A stretch of DNA of 64,000 nt. It comes from Pyrenophora tritici-repentis (taxonomy: Eukaryota; Ascomycota; Dothideomycetes; Pleosporales; Pleosporaceae). The notes under the pieces were generated by a model. The model saw only the letters and a list, made by a program, of their open reading frames with translations. It ran no database searches and was not told the origin of the DNA. The stretch spans positions 4,278,001-4,342,000 of the forward strand of contig NC_089390.1 in NCBI RefSeq assembly GCF_003171515.1, given 5' to 3'. The translations under genes and the position numbers were made by a program. Every line of letters starts with the position of its first letter. The first letter of the stretch is position 1. Below, piece after piece: positions 48,127-59,011 of this stretch.

Positions 48127-49292
48127 TCAGCTCTCAAGACCCTCCATAGTCTCCACAACTGTCCTTTCAATCTGCCGCCACCTCCTTACCAGCGCCTCCC
48201 GCTGCTCCACCCGACCAACATCAAGCTTCTCAACATCCACCACTGTCTTCTGAATCGTTTCCACAAATGAATCCAAGATTCCCTTCAGCGTACCCCTCAC
48301 TCTAGGCGCAAATTCCTCGCCTGCCTCAAAATCCACAAACTGCTCCCATTCCTCTCGCGTACAACACAACATGCGCAACGCAACCTGCGTCCTAAAGCAA
48401 CCCCCCGTCTTTGGATCAAGTATATACTTACCCAGAAACCCCCTATCCTTCAATGCATCTTTCTGATCTTGCGTTAACCGTGGTAAAATGGCCTCATCGA
48501 GGCAGACTACATCCCAGCAATTCTCCGTAGGCACAAAGCCATACTCGGTAAGTAGGAAATCGGTAGAATGGGATCCATAAGAAATGTGGAGTTCCTCGCC
48601 TGTGCGATAATCGCGGTCGGCGATGAAGGAATAATTTTCAGATGCGAATCTTGCTTCACAGCCCACGTCGGCGTGGTTGAATAGGTCGGCGACGGGGAGG
48701 ATGGCGAGTCTGTCGTCGTGGGGTAGGCGTTCCATGATGGGTGTTGTGCAGTAGAAGGAGCGTGTGTTGACGAGCAGCCAAGCGTGAAGATACTGATCTT
48801 GGGAAATGTTTGAGTAGGCTTTTGAGACGATGTCCCAGTCTCGCTTGAAGCTTCGCTGTTGTTTCATGAGTAGATCTAGGGCTGGTTTGGGGAGGAAAGG
48901 ATGGAGCTCCGCTGGCCATAGGAAAGGCATGCCGGCTTCGAAGGAACTCAGGTCTGGGAGTGTTTTGTTTGGTATAGCGAAGGTGTCTGTTTTGTCTAGG
49001 GAGAGATATGTGGCTAGTAGGGCGTGGAGTGACATATTTCGGGGTAGTCTTCGTGAGATGGCTTTTGGGACATGTTTTAGAGTTCGGAAAAGTTTGAAGG
49101 GGACGAAGAGGATGGTTTCGCCGGCCTAAATGTGGTTAGAGATGGATTTGAAATGGTGCTTAGGTTTGGTACCTGGATGTCGCGTGTCGCGATGATTCCT
49201 GTGCCTCTACTGAGAATGTTTTGAGGCTTAATCCCGCTGAGTTTGATACCTCGTTCAGTTGCCCATGATAGTAGCTCTTCGTATGTATCCAT
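48127..49292 (-). CDS. SET-domain lysine methyltransferase (SETD3/RKM-like)
   Basis: There are two exons, 49292-49173 and 49125-48127, with a 47-nt intron (gtacca..atttag). The start is MDTYEELLSWATERGIKLSG. SET signatures are NILSRGTGIIATRDIQAGE at the start of the split domain, RSFYCTTP, LPVADLFNHADVGCEA (the NH..C/Y region binding AdoMet) and GEELHISYGSHSTDFLLTEYGFV. The C-terminal helical part follows the Rubisco-LSMT substrate-binding fold. Family members methylate ribosomal proteins, elongation factors or actin; the target cannot be told. About 371 residues, slightly short for the family but complete. Its upstream end is 285 bp from the left end of the pogo transposon. Confidence 0.88.
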
Positions 49293-49578
49293 CGTGGGCG
49301 AATTAGTGTGGTAGTCACGTTATCCCTTTGCCTTGCACTACTCCTGATCACGTGTTCGCCCGTGTTTAGGTGATGTTGACAGGTACGCGGAAGAAGAAAT
49401 TTTCGTCGTCTGGCTAAGTATGAACAGCGGATTTGGAGCATCCAGACGCAATACGACGTTTGTCTATTTGACTACGATATGTAGAAGAAAGATCCCTGCT
49501 TGTTGCGCGGCAGTGTATTAAAGCAGAAGATAGTTGCAGAAATTGGAGATGGTGATGGTTTAGCGCGGGGGCCGGTTA

Positions 49579-49623
49579 ACGTGTCTGTGCGCGTGATGCC
49601 CATAATCGCGTGCCGCACACCCC
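49579..49623 (+). repeat. left terminal inverted repeat (45 bp)
   Basis: The sequence is the exact reverse complement of 51,634-51,678. It abuts the TA at 49,577-49,578. Confidence 0.95.
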
Positions 49624-49678
49624 GCAACATCAACACCAATCCACCCTTACCACTTCAACCACCCATAACTCCACAACC

Positions 49679-51525
49679 ATGAGTTGTATCAACGCTGCGA
49701 TTGAAGCTATTGAATCGCGTGATCCCGGAGATAAATTTACATACTCTGAGGTTGCGCGCCGCTTTGGTGTTGATCGCTCTACGTTGTCGCGACGCCATCA
49801 ACAGATCCGGGGCTCAAATGAAGCCAAATCACGTAATCAGCAACTCCTTCACCCACACCAGGAGCTACAGCTTCTAGAGCACATTGACGAGCTTACTGAG
49901 GCTGGCTTACCACCGACGAGGACTATGATCCAGAACTTTGCTAGTGCTATAGCCGGAAGGGCTACCTCCCAAAGCTGGGTGACGCGCTTCTTTCACCGTC
50001 ATCCCGACGCGATTATATCACGTTGGTCAACTGGTTTGGACCGCAATCGCCACCGGGCTGATTCTGTATACAAGTACGAGTCGTACTTTGATCTACTATC
50101 TACTAAAATGGCTCAGCACCATATTCGGGCGCAGGATGTATATAATATGGATGAGAAGGGATTCCTTATTGGAGTGACGGGGAGGAGTAAGAGAGTGTTT
50201 AGTAAGCAGAAATATGAGACTGGGGGCTTTAAGAAAGTGATACAGGACGGCAACAGAGATTGGATCACTGTTATCGCTGCTATATGTGCTGATGGGAGTA
50301 CGTTACCGCCCGCGATTATATACGAAGCTACTTCGGGCAACATGTACGCCAGATGGGTTGATGATATCGCAATTGACGATCCAGTCTACGTTACCTCAAG
50401 TCCCTCAGGGTGGACCAATGATCAGGTAGGCCTGGCATGGCTCGAACAGGTGTTTGATCGCCATACGAAGGAGAAGGCCGGCAATCACACACGCTTACTC
50501 ATCCTTGACGGCCATGGGAGTCACGTTACTATGGAGTTTATTGACTACGCGATCGCCCACAATATTATGTTACTCGTACTACCCCCCATAGTACCCATAC
50601 GCTGCAGCCACTCGATGTGGTAATGTTCAAACCTCTGGCAGCCGCGTACTCACTCAGCTTGCAGCACTACCTCCAGGCGAGCCACGGTCTCTTAGCTGTG
50701 AGGAAGGATGACTTCTACCGTCTTTTCAAGCCTGCCTGGGACTCCTCTTTCATTAAGAAGCACGCGTTGAAGGCATTTAAAGCCACTGGGATAGCTCCTA
50801 TAGATCCCGAAGTAGTACTTAAAAAGTTCCGAAAGTCAACACTAACAGCACCGCCGCCACTAGTGAACGTGAGTAGAGCTACTATCACGAACCTCATTAA
50901 TCAGGCCTACGATCCGAGCTCTATTGCGGCCAACAACCTCTCAGAAATACTCCTCCGCCTCCAGGCTGCCAAAGAGATCGCCGAGTACGAGAAGGACGCA
51001 CTGCGCGCGGCGCTACACGTTCACCAGAAGCCCCGCAATCGGCACGAACCTCCCCTAGATCTACAGCAGCGAAAAGCGTTCCATTCAGGGGCAGTTTGGT
51101 GGTCGCCGTGCAAGCTTCGAGAGGCCCGCTTCAGGCAGCTAGTGAAGGAGAAGGAGAAGGAGAAAGAGCTACTTGATAAGATAGAGTTGAAAGAGGCAAA
51201 GGAGAACAACAGGATCTATCAACTTAAGATCAAAGAGGCAGCGCGGGCGGCGCGTGAGGAGGCAAAGAAGGTGCGGGATGAAGCCAAGGCTGTAAAGGCT
51301 GCCGAACTTGACGCCAAACGACGCGATCGCGACGCTGCAAAGGCTATACAACAACCCCAATCGGGCAAGCGTAAGGCTTCAAAGCCCGCTGCAAAGCAAC
51401 AGCCAAAAAAACGACGCGTGGGTGGTGCTGGCGGTGGTACTCTGGCTGAGGTGGCTGCACCGGCTCCCCCACCAACAACCACCCGACGCGGCCGGGCCGT
51501 CAATACTCCGGCAAAATATAGATAG
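49679..51525 (+). pseudogene. pogo/Fot1 transposase, one-base frameshift in a C run
   Basis: The likely start is ATGAGTTGTATCAACGC at 49,679. An N-terminal psq-type helix-turn-helix (YSEVARRFGVDRSTLSRR) is followed by a CENP-B-type HTH (AGLPPTRTMIQNFASAI..SWVTRFFHRHPD) and a DDE_1 catalytic domain: first Asp in YNMDEKGFLIG, second in LLILDGHGSHVT. The frame is lost in C6 at 50,582-50,587, just before the expected third catalytic Asp. One extra C restores a LPPH..LQPLDV-type end in the second half (50,617-51,525). The tail is a Lys/Glu/Ala-rich coiled coil with PKKRRV nuclear-localisation-like residues. Either the copy lost one base recently or the run was miscounted in assembly. Confidence 0.9.
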
Positions 51526-51633
51526 ACAAAGTTGTAGAGCTACGTCTATAGATCAATACACCGGAAAATCTCGCGATAATAGTTATTGTACGTGGCTGCG
51601 CAGCCTCAACTTTGCCGTCGTCGCGATATTGGT

Positions 51634-51678
51634 GGGGTGTGCGGCACGCGATTATGGGCATCACGCGCACAGACACGT
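51634..51678 (-). repeat. right terminal inverted repeat (45 bp)
   Basis: The sequence is the exact reverse complement of 49,579-49,623. It abuts the TA at 51,679-51,680. Confidence 0.95.
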
Positions 51679-52867
51679 TAGCTTGCCTGCCCTGTAGGCT
51701 GCAGCACTACAGCGTTTTGAGACTAGCTCCAAGACGACAAGGAAAGCAATTATATGACGACTGTCACAATCTCCAAAGGTAAGGCCCACAGCGGGACGGC
51801 AAGTGGGCGTAGCCCGCCTTAACTAGGATCGTAAGATTATTAAGTGCCTGTGTAAAGGCGGCGCTTTACCTACCCCAATCCTGCTTTCCAACCCGCTGGA
51901 ATGAACCAGTCAAGCTTCGGCAAACAGAAGTGCTTTATCTGAAACGGTCGAATGTAAGCCTACAGGATCAGATGGAAGCTCTGGTATGTGCAGTGAGTTT
52001 AAGAGCCTATCAGAACTTGGAAGCTATAACGTGTTGAACCAGTCAACTAATAACTCATTCAATGTCGAGCCATGTTGGTTTCGCGCCAGCTCATAATCAC
52101 GGTAGTAACATCAGGTTATCGAGGGAAATTTGTTGGTGAAATTGATTTTGGCATATGTTTGACTGCTTGCTTTGATTTTCTTAGTATTATCTTGCGACGA
52201 CTCTGGTTGCGATGAGTAGAAATCAGCTTCTGTGATCGGACTCCACTACATATATAACCGTATCTTGGGTAACGATGTTTTCATTCTGTTCTCTACTTTT
52301 TATTACGATTGTGGGTAGGGTCTATGTGCGATCATCCCAAATAAAGATTTTCCTAGCTCAATTATGGCGGCTAAAATCCCGTTTAGACACAGGCCGCCTC
52401 TGAAGGTTGAAAAGCCACTGAATAAGGCTGTTACTATCGGCTTAAGACACTAGATCACTGCTAAGTTTATTTTTGCACTCATGGAAAAAAAGCGACCTCG
52501 ACGTCATAAGTAAATGTGATAAGAGGGTGAAAGTGTTGATTGGTAATCTTGCGCCTTCGATATGGAAGGGCAGAGATTGTGGCTGCCGCCATGCGAATTT
52601 AGCGATGGCGTACGCATGTGATCAAGAAACTGTCTCAACTGATAAGCCATGTGAAGGCACAGCCGTAAATACAGCAATACGATTTGCCAAAGTTTGTACC
52701 CGCGGCTTTGGCCCCCTAACTGCTTCCTGGAGGTGTTGTGGGTGAAGTGCGCTCTGGTTCTTCACGTATCGGTCATCTGCGCCCCTGGAGATACTTCATG
52801 AAAATTCATTTTCATTCTAGAATAGCATATTCTGAATCATTTCCTTGGCCCCAAATAACGTTTCAAG
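51679..52867. other. spacer between pogo element and STAND gene
   Basis: 1.2 kb, AT-rich, with short frames lacking domains. It includes the presumed promoter of the STAND gene. Nothing else is recognised. Confidence 0.45.
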
Positions 52868-55385
52868 ATGACTTCAAAAATTTCGCATATCCAGATGGTG
52901 ATTGTACGTTCTACAGATGTCGGGGAAATATGGAGCGCAACAGTTGTGCGTTACGAAGCGACGACGGGTGTTAGGATCCAATCTCTCGTTGGACCCAAGA
53001 GCGTGGACGAGATTCTTATCGATTTTAAAGATAAGGAGAATATCTTCGCAGGTCGCCGCCATGATGGTTCCAGAGTAGACAAGTTCAGATCGTTGGTGAG
53101 GAAGAGCCTTGGTCCGATCGAGATGTGGGGTAAGGTGATAACCAACGCGACGAAAAATGTAAACGGTGTATGCGCTCTTCGATATTTGATGTAGCTGACC
53201 CTTGTGATGCGACAGATTTTCCCCGCCTCTGAAGCCATCTTCGCTGCTGTTCAGTATCTTATCAGCGTACAGTCCCTGCCGCGATGTGGAATCATAGTTG
53301 CTGATAAATCTAGACTGCGAAAGCCGTATCCGCCGATTTCGACAGACTTGAAGAGTTCTTTGAGGAGCTCTCTTCTTATCTAACACGACTCAAGGTGTGG
53401 GAGAGTGAAATTCCACAGATAACAGAGCTTGAAGAAGTCATGACGGAAGTTTTCACATCGGTCCTTGTACTTTGTGGAATTTGCACCAAATACGTCAGGA
53501 TGCGAAGGCTAGGTTAGTAATAATCTCCCTACACTGCCTATCATGGAGTTCACCACTGACACGCATATTTCTGCAGTCAAAGCATTTCGAGCTCTAGCGG
53601 GCGAAGATGACGAACTGAAATCAGCATTCAACCAATTTCGTAAAACGATCCAGAGAGAACAAGGCATAGTTCGTAACTCAATTCTAGCAGGTGTACAGCA
53701 CCTCAAGCTAGGGAACAAAGCCGTACATAAAGATGTTACAGAGACCCTAGTGTTGACGGAAGGGATAGAGACCGCAAGACTGATGATATTGTTATCGGCA
53801 CAAATGGGATACACAGGTACCTAGAAAGTATGGTTAGATAAATCTTACACCACTCAGATACTAAAACCTTTTACAGCTCAAGAAACCACAATCGAGCGTA
53901 AAAACATACTGTCGTGGCTCTCTTCTTGTCGGATCGTGAGTATCGGTAGAGGCGTCGGCTGCTGGACACTTCGGCCCGACTTCGGCCCACCTTGCGCAGA
54001 GCTTAGGTATACCTTCGTAGTAGCTATGTTCGTAGACAAAAAGAACAATCACCGAACAGAATGCATTCCTAGTTATCGTTATTCCCTTTACGCACTTAGT
54101 GCAAAGCCAACCAACACTTCTCTTGATTTCCACAAAAAGCAAAGAGATATACATAGCAGACACTGCGACGGGACTGGCGATTGGTTTCTGAATGAAGACA
54201 AATTCCAGAGATGGCTTAACGGCACACATAGCTCCACTCTTTGGTGTTCCGGAATCCGTAAGCTCTATTTCTCATCTCGATTCGTGTGGACCATTAGGCT
54301 AATAATTCAATAAAGCCGGTGCAGGGAAATCAGTCATGACGTAAGTAATTTGACCTAGTGGGAAGTGATATCTTACTCCACGCAATGCGCTGATTTCATC
54401 TTATAGATCGGTAGCTGTCAATCACATCGAGGATCACACTGCGCGGAGGAATGTTGCGCTTGCATATGTATACTGCGATTATACAGATTCCAAGTTGCAA
54501 TCAGAGGTTGAGCTAATCTGTAGCCTCACTCGCCAGTTGGTAGAGCAAATTCATCCCATATCCGAGGAGGTCAAGACATATCGGGATAGATGGATCGAGA
54601 AGAGAAGCTATCCAACCCAAGAGGAAAGAGTGTCCCTGATCGAGGAAGTTGCCTCGCACTTCACAAGAACATACATCTTTGTTGATGCTCTGGTAGGTGC
54701 TGCTTCTTCCATTCTAGTTCTAGATCGCTGACAGGATTCTAGGATGAATGTCCCGAACAGAACCGCAACGAATTCCTCCATATGCTCCAAATGCTGGAAC
54801 CTTCCGTTCATCTATTCATAACCTCTCGTCCAAATCTCGAGCTTCATTCAACGTTTCCTCACCTGTCTCACATTGAAATTGTCGCCAGCCATTCCGACAT
54901 TCAGGTATATTTAGAGTCTGAAATCAGTACCAACAACAGAATGTCGCGGCTCATCGCTAGAGATACTACTCTGAAAGCAGAGATCATCGATATAATCATC
55001 AAGAAAGCCGAGGGAATGTAAGATCTGTAAGAAGAGCATACCATTTCTGTCAACTACTGACCTTGGGTCCAGGTTCTTGGTAGCACATTTCCAGGTAGCG
55101 TACATCTGTCAAATGGCAAGCCCGAAGAAAGTACGCCAATGTCTCAACACTCTCTCAACTAAGATATACGACTTCTACGAGAAGGCCTTGACGCGAATCG
55201 AAGATTATTTCGAAGAAGACAGGCAGCTGGTCAAGAAAGCACTTGCCTACATATTCTGCGCCCAAAGACCTCTAACCCTGGAAAAACTCCGTCATGCGCT
55301 GGGTATTGAAACAGAAGACACCGAGCTTGATGAGAGTGCGCTTCCGGAAATGGAGATTCTATTGAGCATATCCGTTGGTCTCATC
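52868..55385 (+). pseudogene. Goodbye-NACHT STAND (NLR-like) gene, split by a solo LTR and 3'-truncated
   Basis: Exons that fit in frame are 52,868-53,158, 53,216-53,266, 53,314-53,512, 53,577-53,816 and 53,877 onward. The first part matches the fungal STAND N-terminal Goodbye domain (KSVDEILIDFKDKENIFAGRRHDGSRVDKFR, IFPASEAIFAAVQYLIS, AVSADFDRLEEFFEEL). A linker (REQGIVRNSILAGVQHLKLG) leads into NACHT: IERKNILSWLSS is interrupted at 53,927 by the LTR and resumes with LDFHKKQRDIHSR. The P-loop GAGKSVMT (about 54,316-54,341) spans two introns, and FVDALDECPE is a Walker B-like site. The C-terminal helical part ends at LPEMEILLSISVGLI, where homologues continue into a repeat domain. At about 55,385 it meets the truncated MFS gene. 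Fungal NLRs of this type mediate heterokaryon incompatibility or other non-self responses; this copy cannot. Confidence 0.85.
53927..54116 (+). repeat. solo LTR (190 bp) of the copia family, with 5-bp target duplication
   Basis: The sequence runs from tgtcggatcg to ccaaccaaca, closely similar to the LTR at 2266-2457, in the same orientation. It is flanked by cttct on both sides (53,922-53,926 and 54,117-54,121). Copia integration makes a 5-bp duplication, so this is a bona fide insertion reduced to one LTR by recombination. It splits a codon run of the NACHT exon exactly at TCT TCT. Confidence 0.95.
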
Positions 55386-57244
55386 CATTTGCCACTTGAG
55401 CTGCCAGGCTGAAGGAGGGAGTATAGGCCGGTTCCTATCGAGAGGAAGACATTCGAAAAGACAGCTACTGGAATTACGTAACCGATCTTGGTTACTGCCG
55501 GCGGCTCGTCAGCTTTCATGATATCTGTCAGATCTTTAGACATGCGGTTGACTTACCGACGGCACCCGAGAGTCCAGCCATTATAAGCTGTGAGATGATC
55601 AACGGAAGGAGATACACCGCACTCTTGATTGCGCTTGCGCCATTCACAGCTTGAAAATACAACGGAAGATAATAGATGCCTCCGTAGACCGCAGATGTGA
55701 GAAAAGCCACGAAAAGCCCAGAGAACAAGACATCTCTCCGGCTTATCATCGAGCGGGGCATCATTGCGACCTCCCCACGGTATCGGTTCCAGAATCCCCA
55801 GACAATAAAATTTGCCACGGACCCGCAGAGTAGACCGATCACTACTGCTGAGTTCCATGGATGAGCTTAGCCTCCGAATTGAAGAGCGAGGAGAAGTTGC
55901 AGAACGGCAGGCGCTTAGGAGAGCGAAACCTACGAGCTCGAGGTAATGATGTATCCGCGGTAGCAGAGACAAAGGGTTCGGCTTAATCTTCTCTTCAGGA
56001 ATGCGTTGGGGAATTATGCCGAGCACTGCAAGAGCGCCAACTGGCAGGTTCACGTAAAAACTTAGCATCATCAGTCAGCTCTGGGCTAGCTAGGAAGGAG
56101 AAGGGACGTACACCAGCGCCATGTTGTGTAGGATGTGAATACGCCACCGATGAGAGGTCCCAGAACAAGTCCAAGAAGGTTGACTGTTCATTGTGAGTTA
56201 GCAAGAGCGGCGGCGATTGAACGGAAGCGCGTTTTACAGCTTACATCCCAAGGTTAATCCTATCAGAGCTGACCAAAAGCGTGAGTAGACGACCCGACAT
56301 CATAATAGGCTTCGCTTACATGGGCGTTTCTCAAGAGGCGCGCACAGCGAAATTGTTGCAGTGAATGCAGTCAATCAAAGTGTAACCGCGCGAGGCAGTC
56401 ATCAGAGTATATTGTGTATCTTGTCTTGTTGTGCTGTCATGGCCACCTTATATGTAGCCATAATCAGGGTCTATTTACATGACGTATCTCTGATGCTGGT
56501 AAGAGGAGAAGGTGCTCATGGAGGGGAGGGAGGAGCGCCAGGACAACACATGTGACATGCGCAATACCCTTGCCTCACAAACCGCAACAGAAATGATCGT
56601 GATTGATCCGGTCGCGACGCCCGCACCACCAAAGCCGGCAATAAATCGACCTACAATAAACATAGCAGACGAATTCGCGGCGCCACATATGACTGATCCC
56701 ACTTCGAAAATGATGAAGAACACCAAATACGTCCACTGTTGCGATAAGTCAAATGCTCGAAACATGAACAAATCACAAATGTCACGAACCTTCGTGTTGA
56801 AGTATTTGTATATCCTTCCCGTCAAAGGCCGCGGCGCTGAACTGAACGAATAGCAATGTTAGGCATTTGCGTTTCTGTTTAAGTATAGTAACGCATACCT
56901 TCCAAACTGGTATGCACTGGCGTACCAGCCGACGTCTGCGAGGGAATGGAATTCGTCAGTGATGCGCGGGATGGCCTGAGTAGCACGATTAGCATGCATC
57001 AACTTCTACCCGAGGAGGCGCCTCCTACCGTGCTGACGATCATGTTGTCTAGGAGCATAAGGAAGCCGACAAAGGCGACAGCAGCCACAATGATGTATAG
57101 CTTAAATCCGGTGACACATTTGTGGTTAGGTACCGGGTTCAAGACGGATAGATCCTTCTTCGCGTCTGCGTCCGCGGGTTCGGCACTTGCAGAGGCGTTT
57201 TTTGGCGTCAAGGGCCTATCGAGGGAGGATTTAGAAGCCGCCAT
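55386..57244 (-). pseudogene. MFS drug/toxin efflux pump (DHA14-like), 3'-truncated with frame damage
   Basis: The start is MAASKSSLDRPLTPKNASAS at 57,244. TM1 (LYIIVAAVAFVGFLMLLDNMIVST), [25 protein letters not shown] and [26 protein letters not shown] match fungal 14-TM efflux pumps, as do [21 protein letters not shown] and FYVNLPVGAL. After FALLS (about 55,903) the frame shifts by one base, and a TAA follows GG at about 55,870, in the spot where relatives have a polar residue. Introns fit elsewhere. The coding sequence resumes (VIGLLCGSVANFIVWGFW..LFSGLFVAFLTSAVYGGIYYLP) and stops matching after GKWM at about 55,385, where the STAND gene sequence begins. The last quarter of the protein is absent. 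Continuity near 56,360-56,590 is unclear. Confidence 0.8.
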
Positions 57245-58170
57245 TACATGCCAACTCGTAGATGGGATGGAAGTGATATCTAAATGTTAAGCAGAATCAG
57301 CGACCGCAACTCGCACTGATGCGGCGTAGAAGACCCAGCCTTCGGCTACAGGATCGCTGGTCCAATCATGTCTTCGCAGGCTTTTCATAAACTTTCGTAC
57401 TGGAAGCTGTTACCGAAGGCCTGTAATCAGCAGCTCTAAAATTGCCGTAACTCCAAAGGGAAGCGCTAAGCCTCAGCCGGCACCGCAGGCAATTTTCTCG
57501 GTCCGGGCGTTTATATTGGAAAACACGAATCGAGTGCTACATCGGTGTTGGAAATGAGCTGGGCTGTGTGCCTCGAATCCCGCAGAGGGGATGCAATTAA
57601 GTTGCATGATGAAGTAATCTGCATGCATCCAGTCAGCGTAGCACAGACAGGATTCACTTGCCAGCCCGCTAGCAGCTTCACACCATCACACAGCCACATC
57701 CCTGGTTAAATAACGATGCTGCAGCCTGCATGTATTCTAGAATAGGCCCCTAAAATACCAGAAGATCTGATAGACATCAAAATCTGTCCTTGCAGTAGGA
57801 ACCCTAACCAGCTTGGTTTCCCTAAGTTGATTCACGCCAATTCCGTCGTCAATCCCAGCCTTTCTTAACGTTGACTCTATGTTACTCTATATAGAGCTTC
57901 AATGCATTTGCTAGGAAGATTTCTTAAGCCTAGTAATACCCTATTGGACATTACTAGGTAGTCATTGGCAATTTCCTCTACAGTCATTTTCTCTAACACC
58001 TTAAAAGTCTTTCTACCAACGCTAAAATCAGATTATGGATGTTATTACCTTTCCGGTTAAGACACATTAGGATCTGGTAAGAGGTAGAAAGTTCATCTTT
58101 GAGATTAAAGAATAGCATGAGAAATATGGTAGGTAATGATACTAGTGACCTGAGAATATCCATGTTGATA
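57245..58170. other. spacer between MFS relic and P450 relic
   Basis: No gene recognised. The right half (57,720-58,170) is AT-rich and may be the decayed 5' part of the P450 gene or of an inserted repeat. Confidence 0.4.
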
Positions 58171-58174
58171 CTAA

Positions 58175-58975
58175 ATGAGAAGACCTAATTATTCATCTGC
58201 GTCTCTCACCCACATTCGCAATGCAAAGTTCCCTACTAAGCTTTATATTGCTAAGTCAAATACTAACAAGATGCTGTATTTATCACATCGCCTTTCACGC
58301 CCAAAAGCCATAATTGACGCAATCGAGCACGACTGTCATCGCCACCGCATGTCAGCTGTTGCTACTTTCTTTACTAGACGATAGATCATAGACTTCAGCT
58401 CTTATACCAACTCTCGAATGAAGAAGCTATGCACTATTCTTTGGACGCAGTATAAGGGGACCGGAAAGGTAGTCTGTATAAACGAGGCTTGGGATGCCTA
58501 TCTGGCTGACGTACTCCCCTGGTACATCTATGGTTTATTCTAAAATTTCTTAGACTATTTAGGGTTTGAGGCCCCAGTTACGAAGGCTGTCCACAACCTC
58601 TCATGCTCAATCTCTTTTGCAATGAGTATTCCGACCCTAGCAAAGTGGCTTCAGAGGCTGCTGGAACGGGTCATTGTTATGCTTGATCCTAAGACGAAAC
58701 GTGTGTTTGAATTTCACCATATAGGTTGCTCGTCTCTAGTAATATACACTCCGTTAACCTGTTACAGGAAGTCAAAACCCAGGTCCAACGAATCATGGAT
58801 GGCGAAAACGACGCCTAGGAGTCTGTAGGACGCCGCACTGTTTTTGAAGAGCTACTCAACTCAAGCTTTAAGAGAAGCGAAATGATTTAAGAGGTGATGC
58901 AGCATGAAGCATTGAGTGTTACGGGTGCAGGCATCCACACAACAACGACAGCGTTACTACGGCACTATAGCTAAA
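58175..58975 (+). pseudogene. cytochrome P450 relic, several stops, no heme-binding end
   Basis: Recognisable blocks in order on the plus strand: AIIDAIEHDCHRHRMSAVATFFTRR (the HDLHRxRR..PFFS region), LCTILWTQYKGTGKVVCINEAWDAYLADVL, LAKWLQRLLERVIVMLDP, VQRIMDGENDA, RRTVFEELLNSS and GAGIHTTTTALLRHYS (a degenerate I-helix AGTETT). Together they match CYP65/CYP58-like trichothecene- or polyketide-type P450s. In-frame stops and shifts occur in every block. No FxxGxxxCxG heme-binding end is seen before the next gene, so the 3' third is missing too. It is a dead gene; subfamily is uncertain. Confidence 0.75.
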
Positions 58976-59011
58976 ATATGTATCAATTGTAGCGATACTA
59001 CTATTCATTAA

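Larger units (their letters stand above)
49579..51678 (+). mobile_element. pogo/Fot1-type DNA transposon, full length (2,100 bp)
   Basis: The ends are perfect 45-bp inverted repeats (49,579-49,623 and 51,634-51,678; outermost bases acgtgtctgtgcgcgtga). The element is flanked on both sides by TA (49,577-78 and 51,679-80), the duplicated target of pogo/Tc1-mariner elements. It encodes one transposase on the plus strand with a single frame break. Identical inverted repeats argue for recent insertion or recent activity. It lies upstream of the SET gene. Confidence 0.95.
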
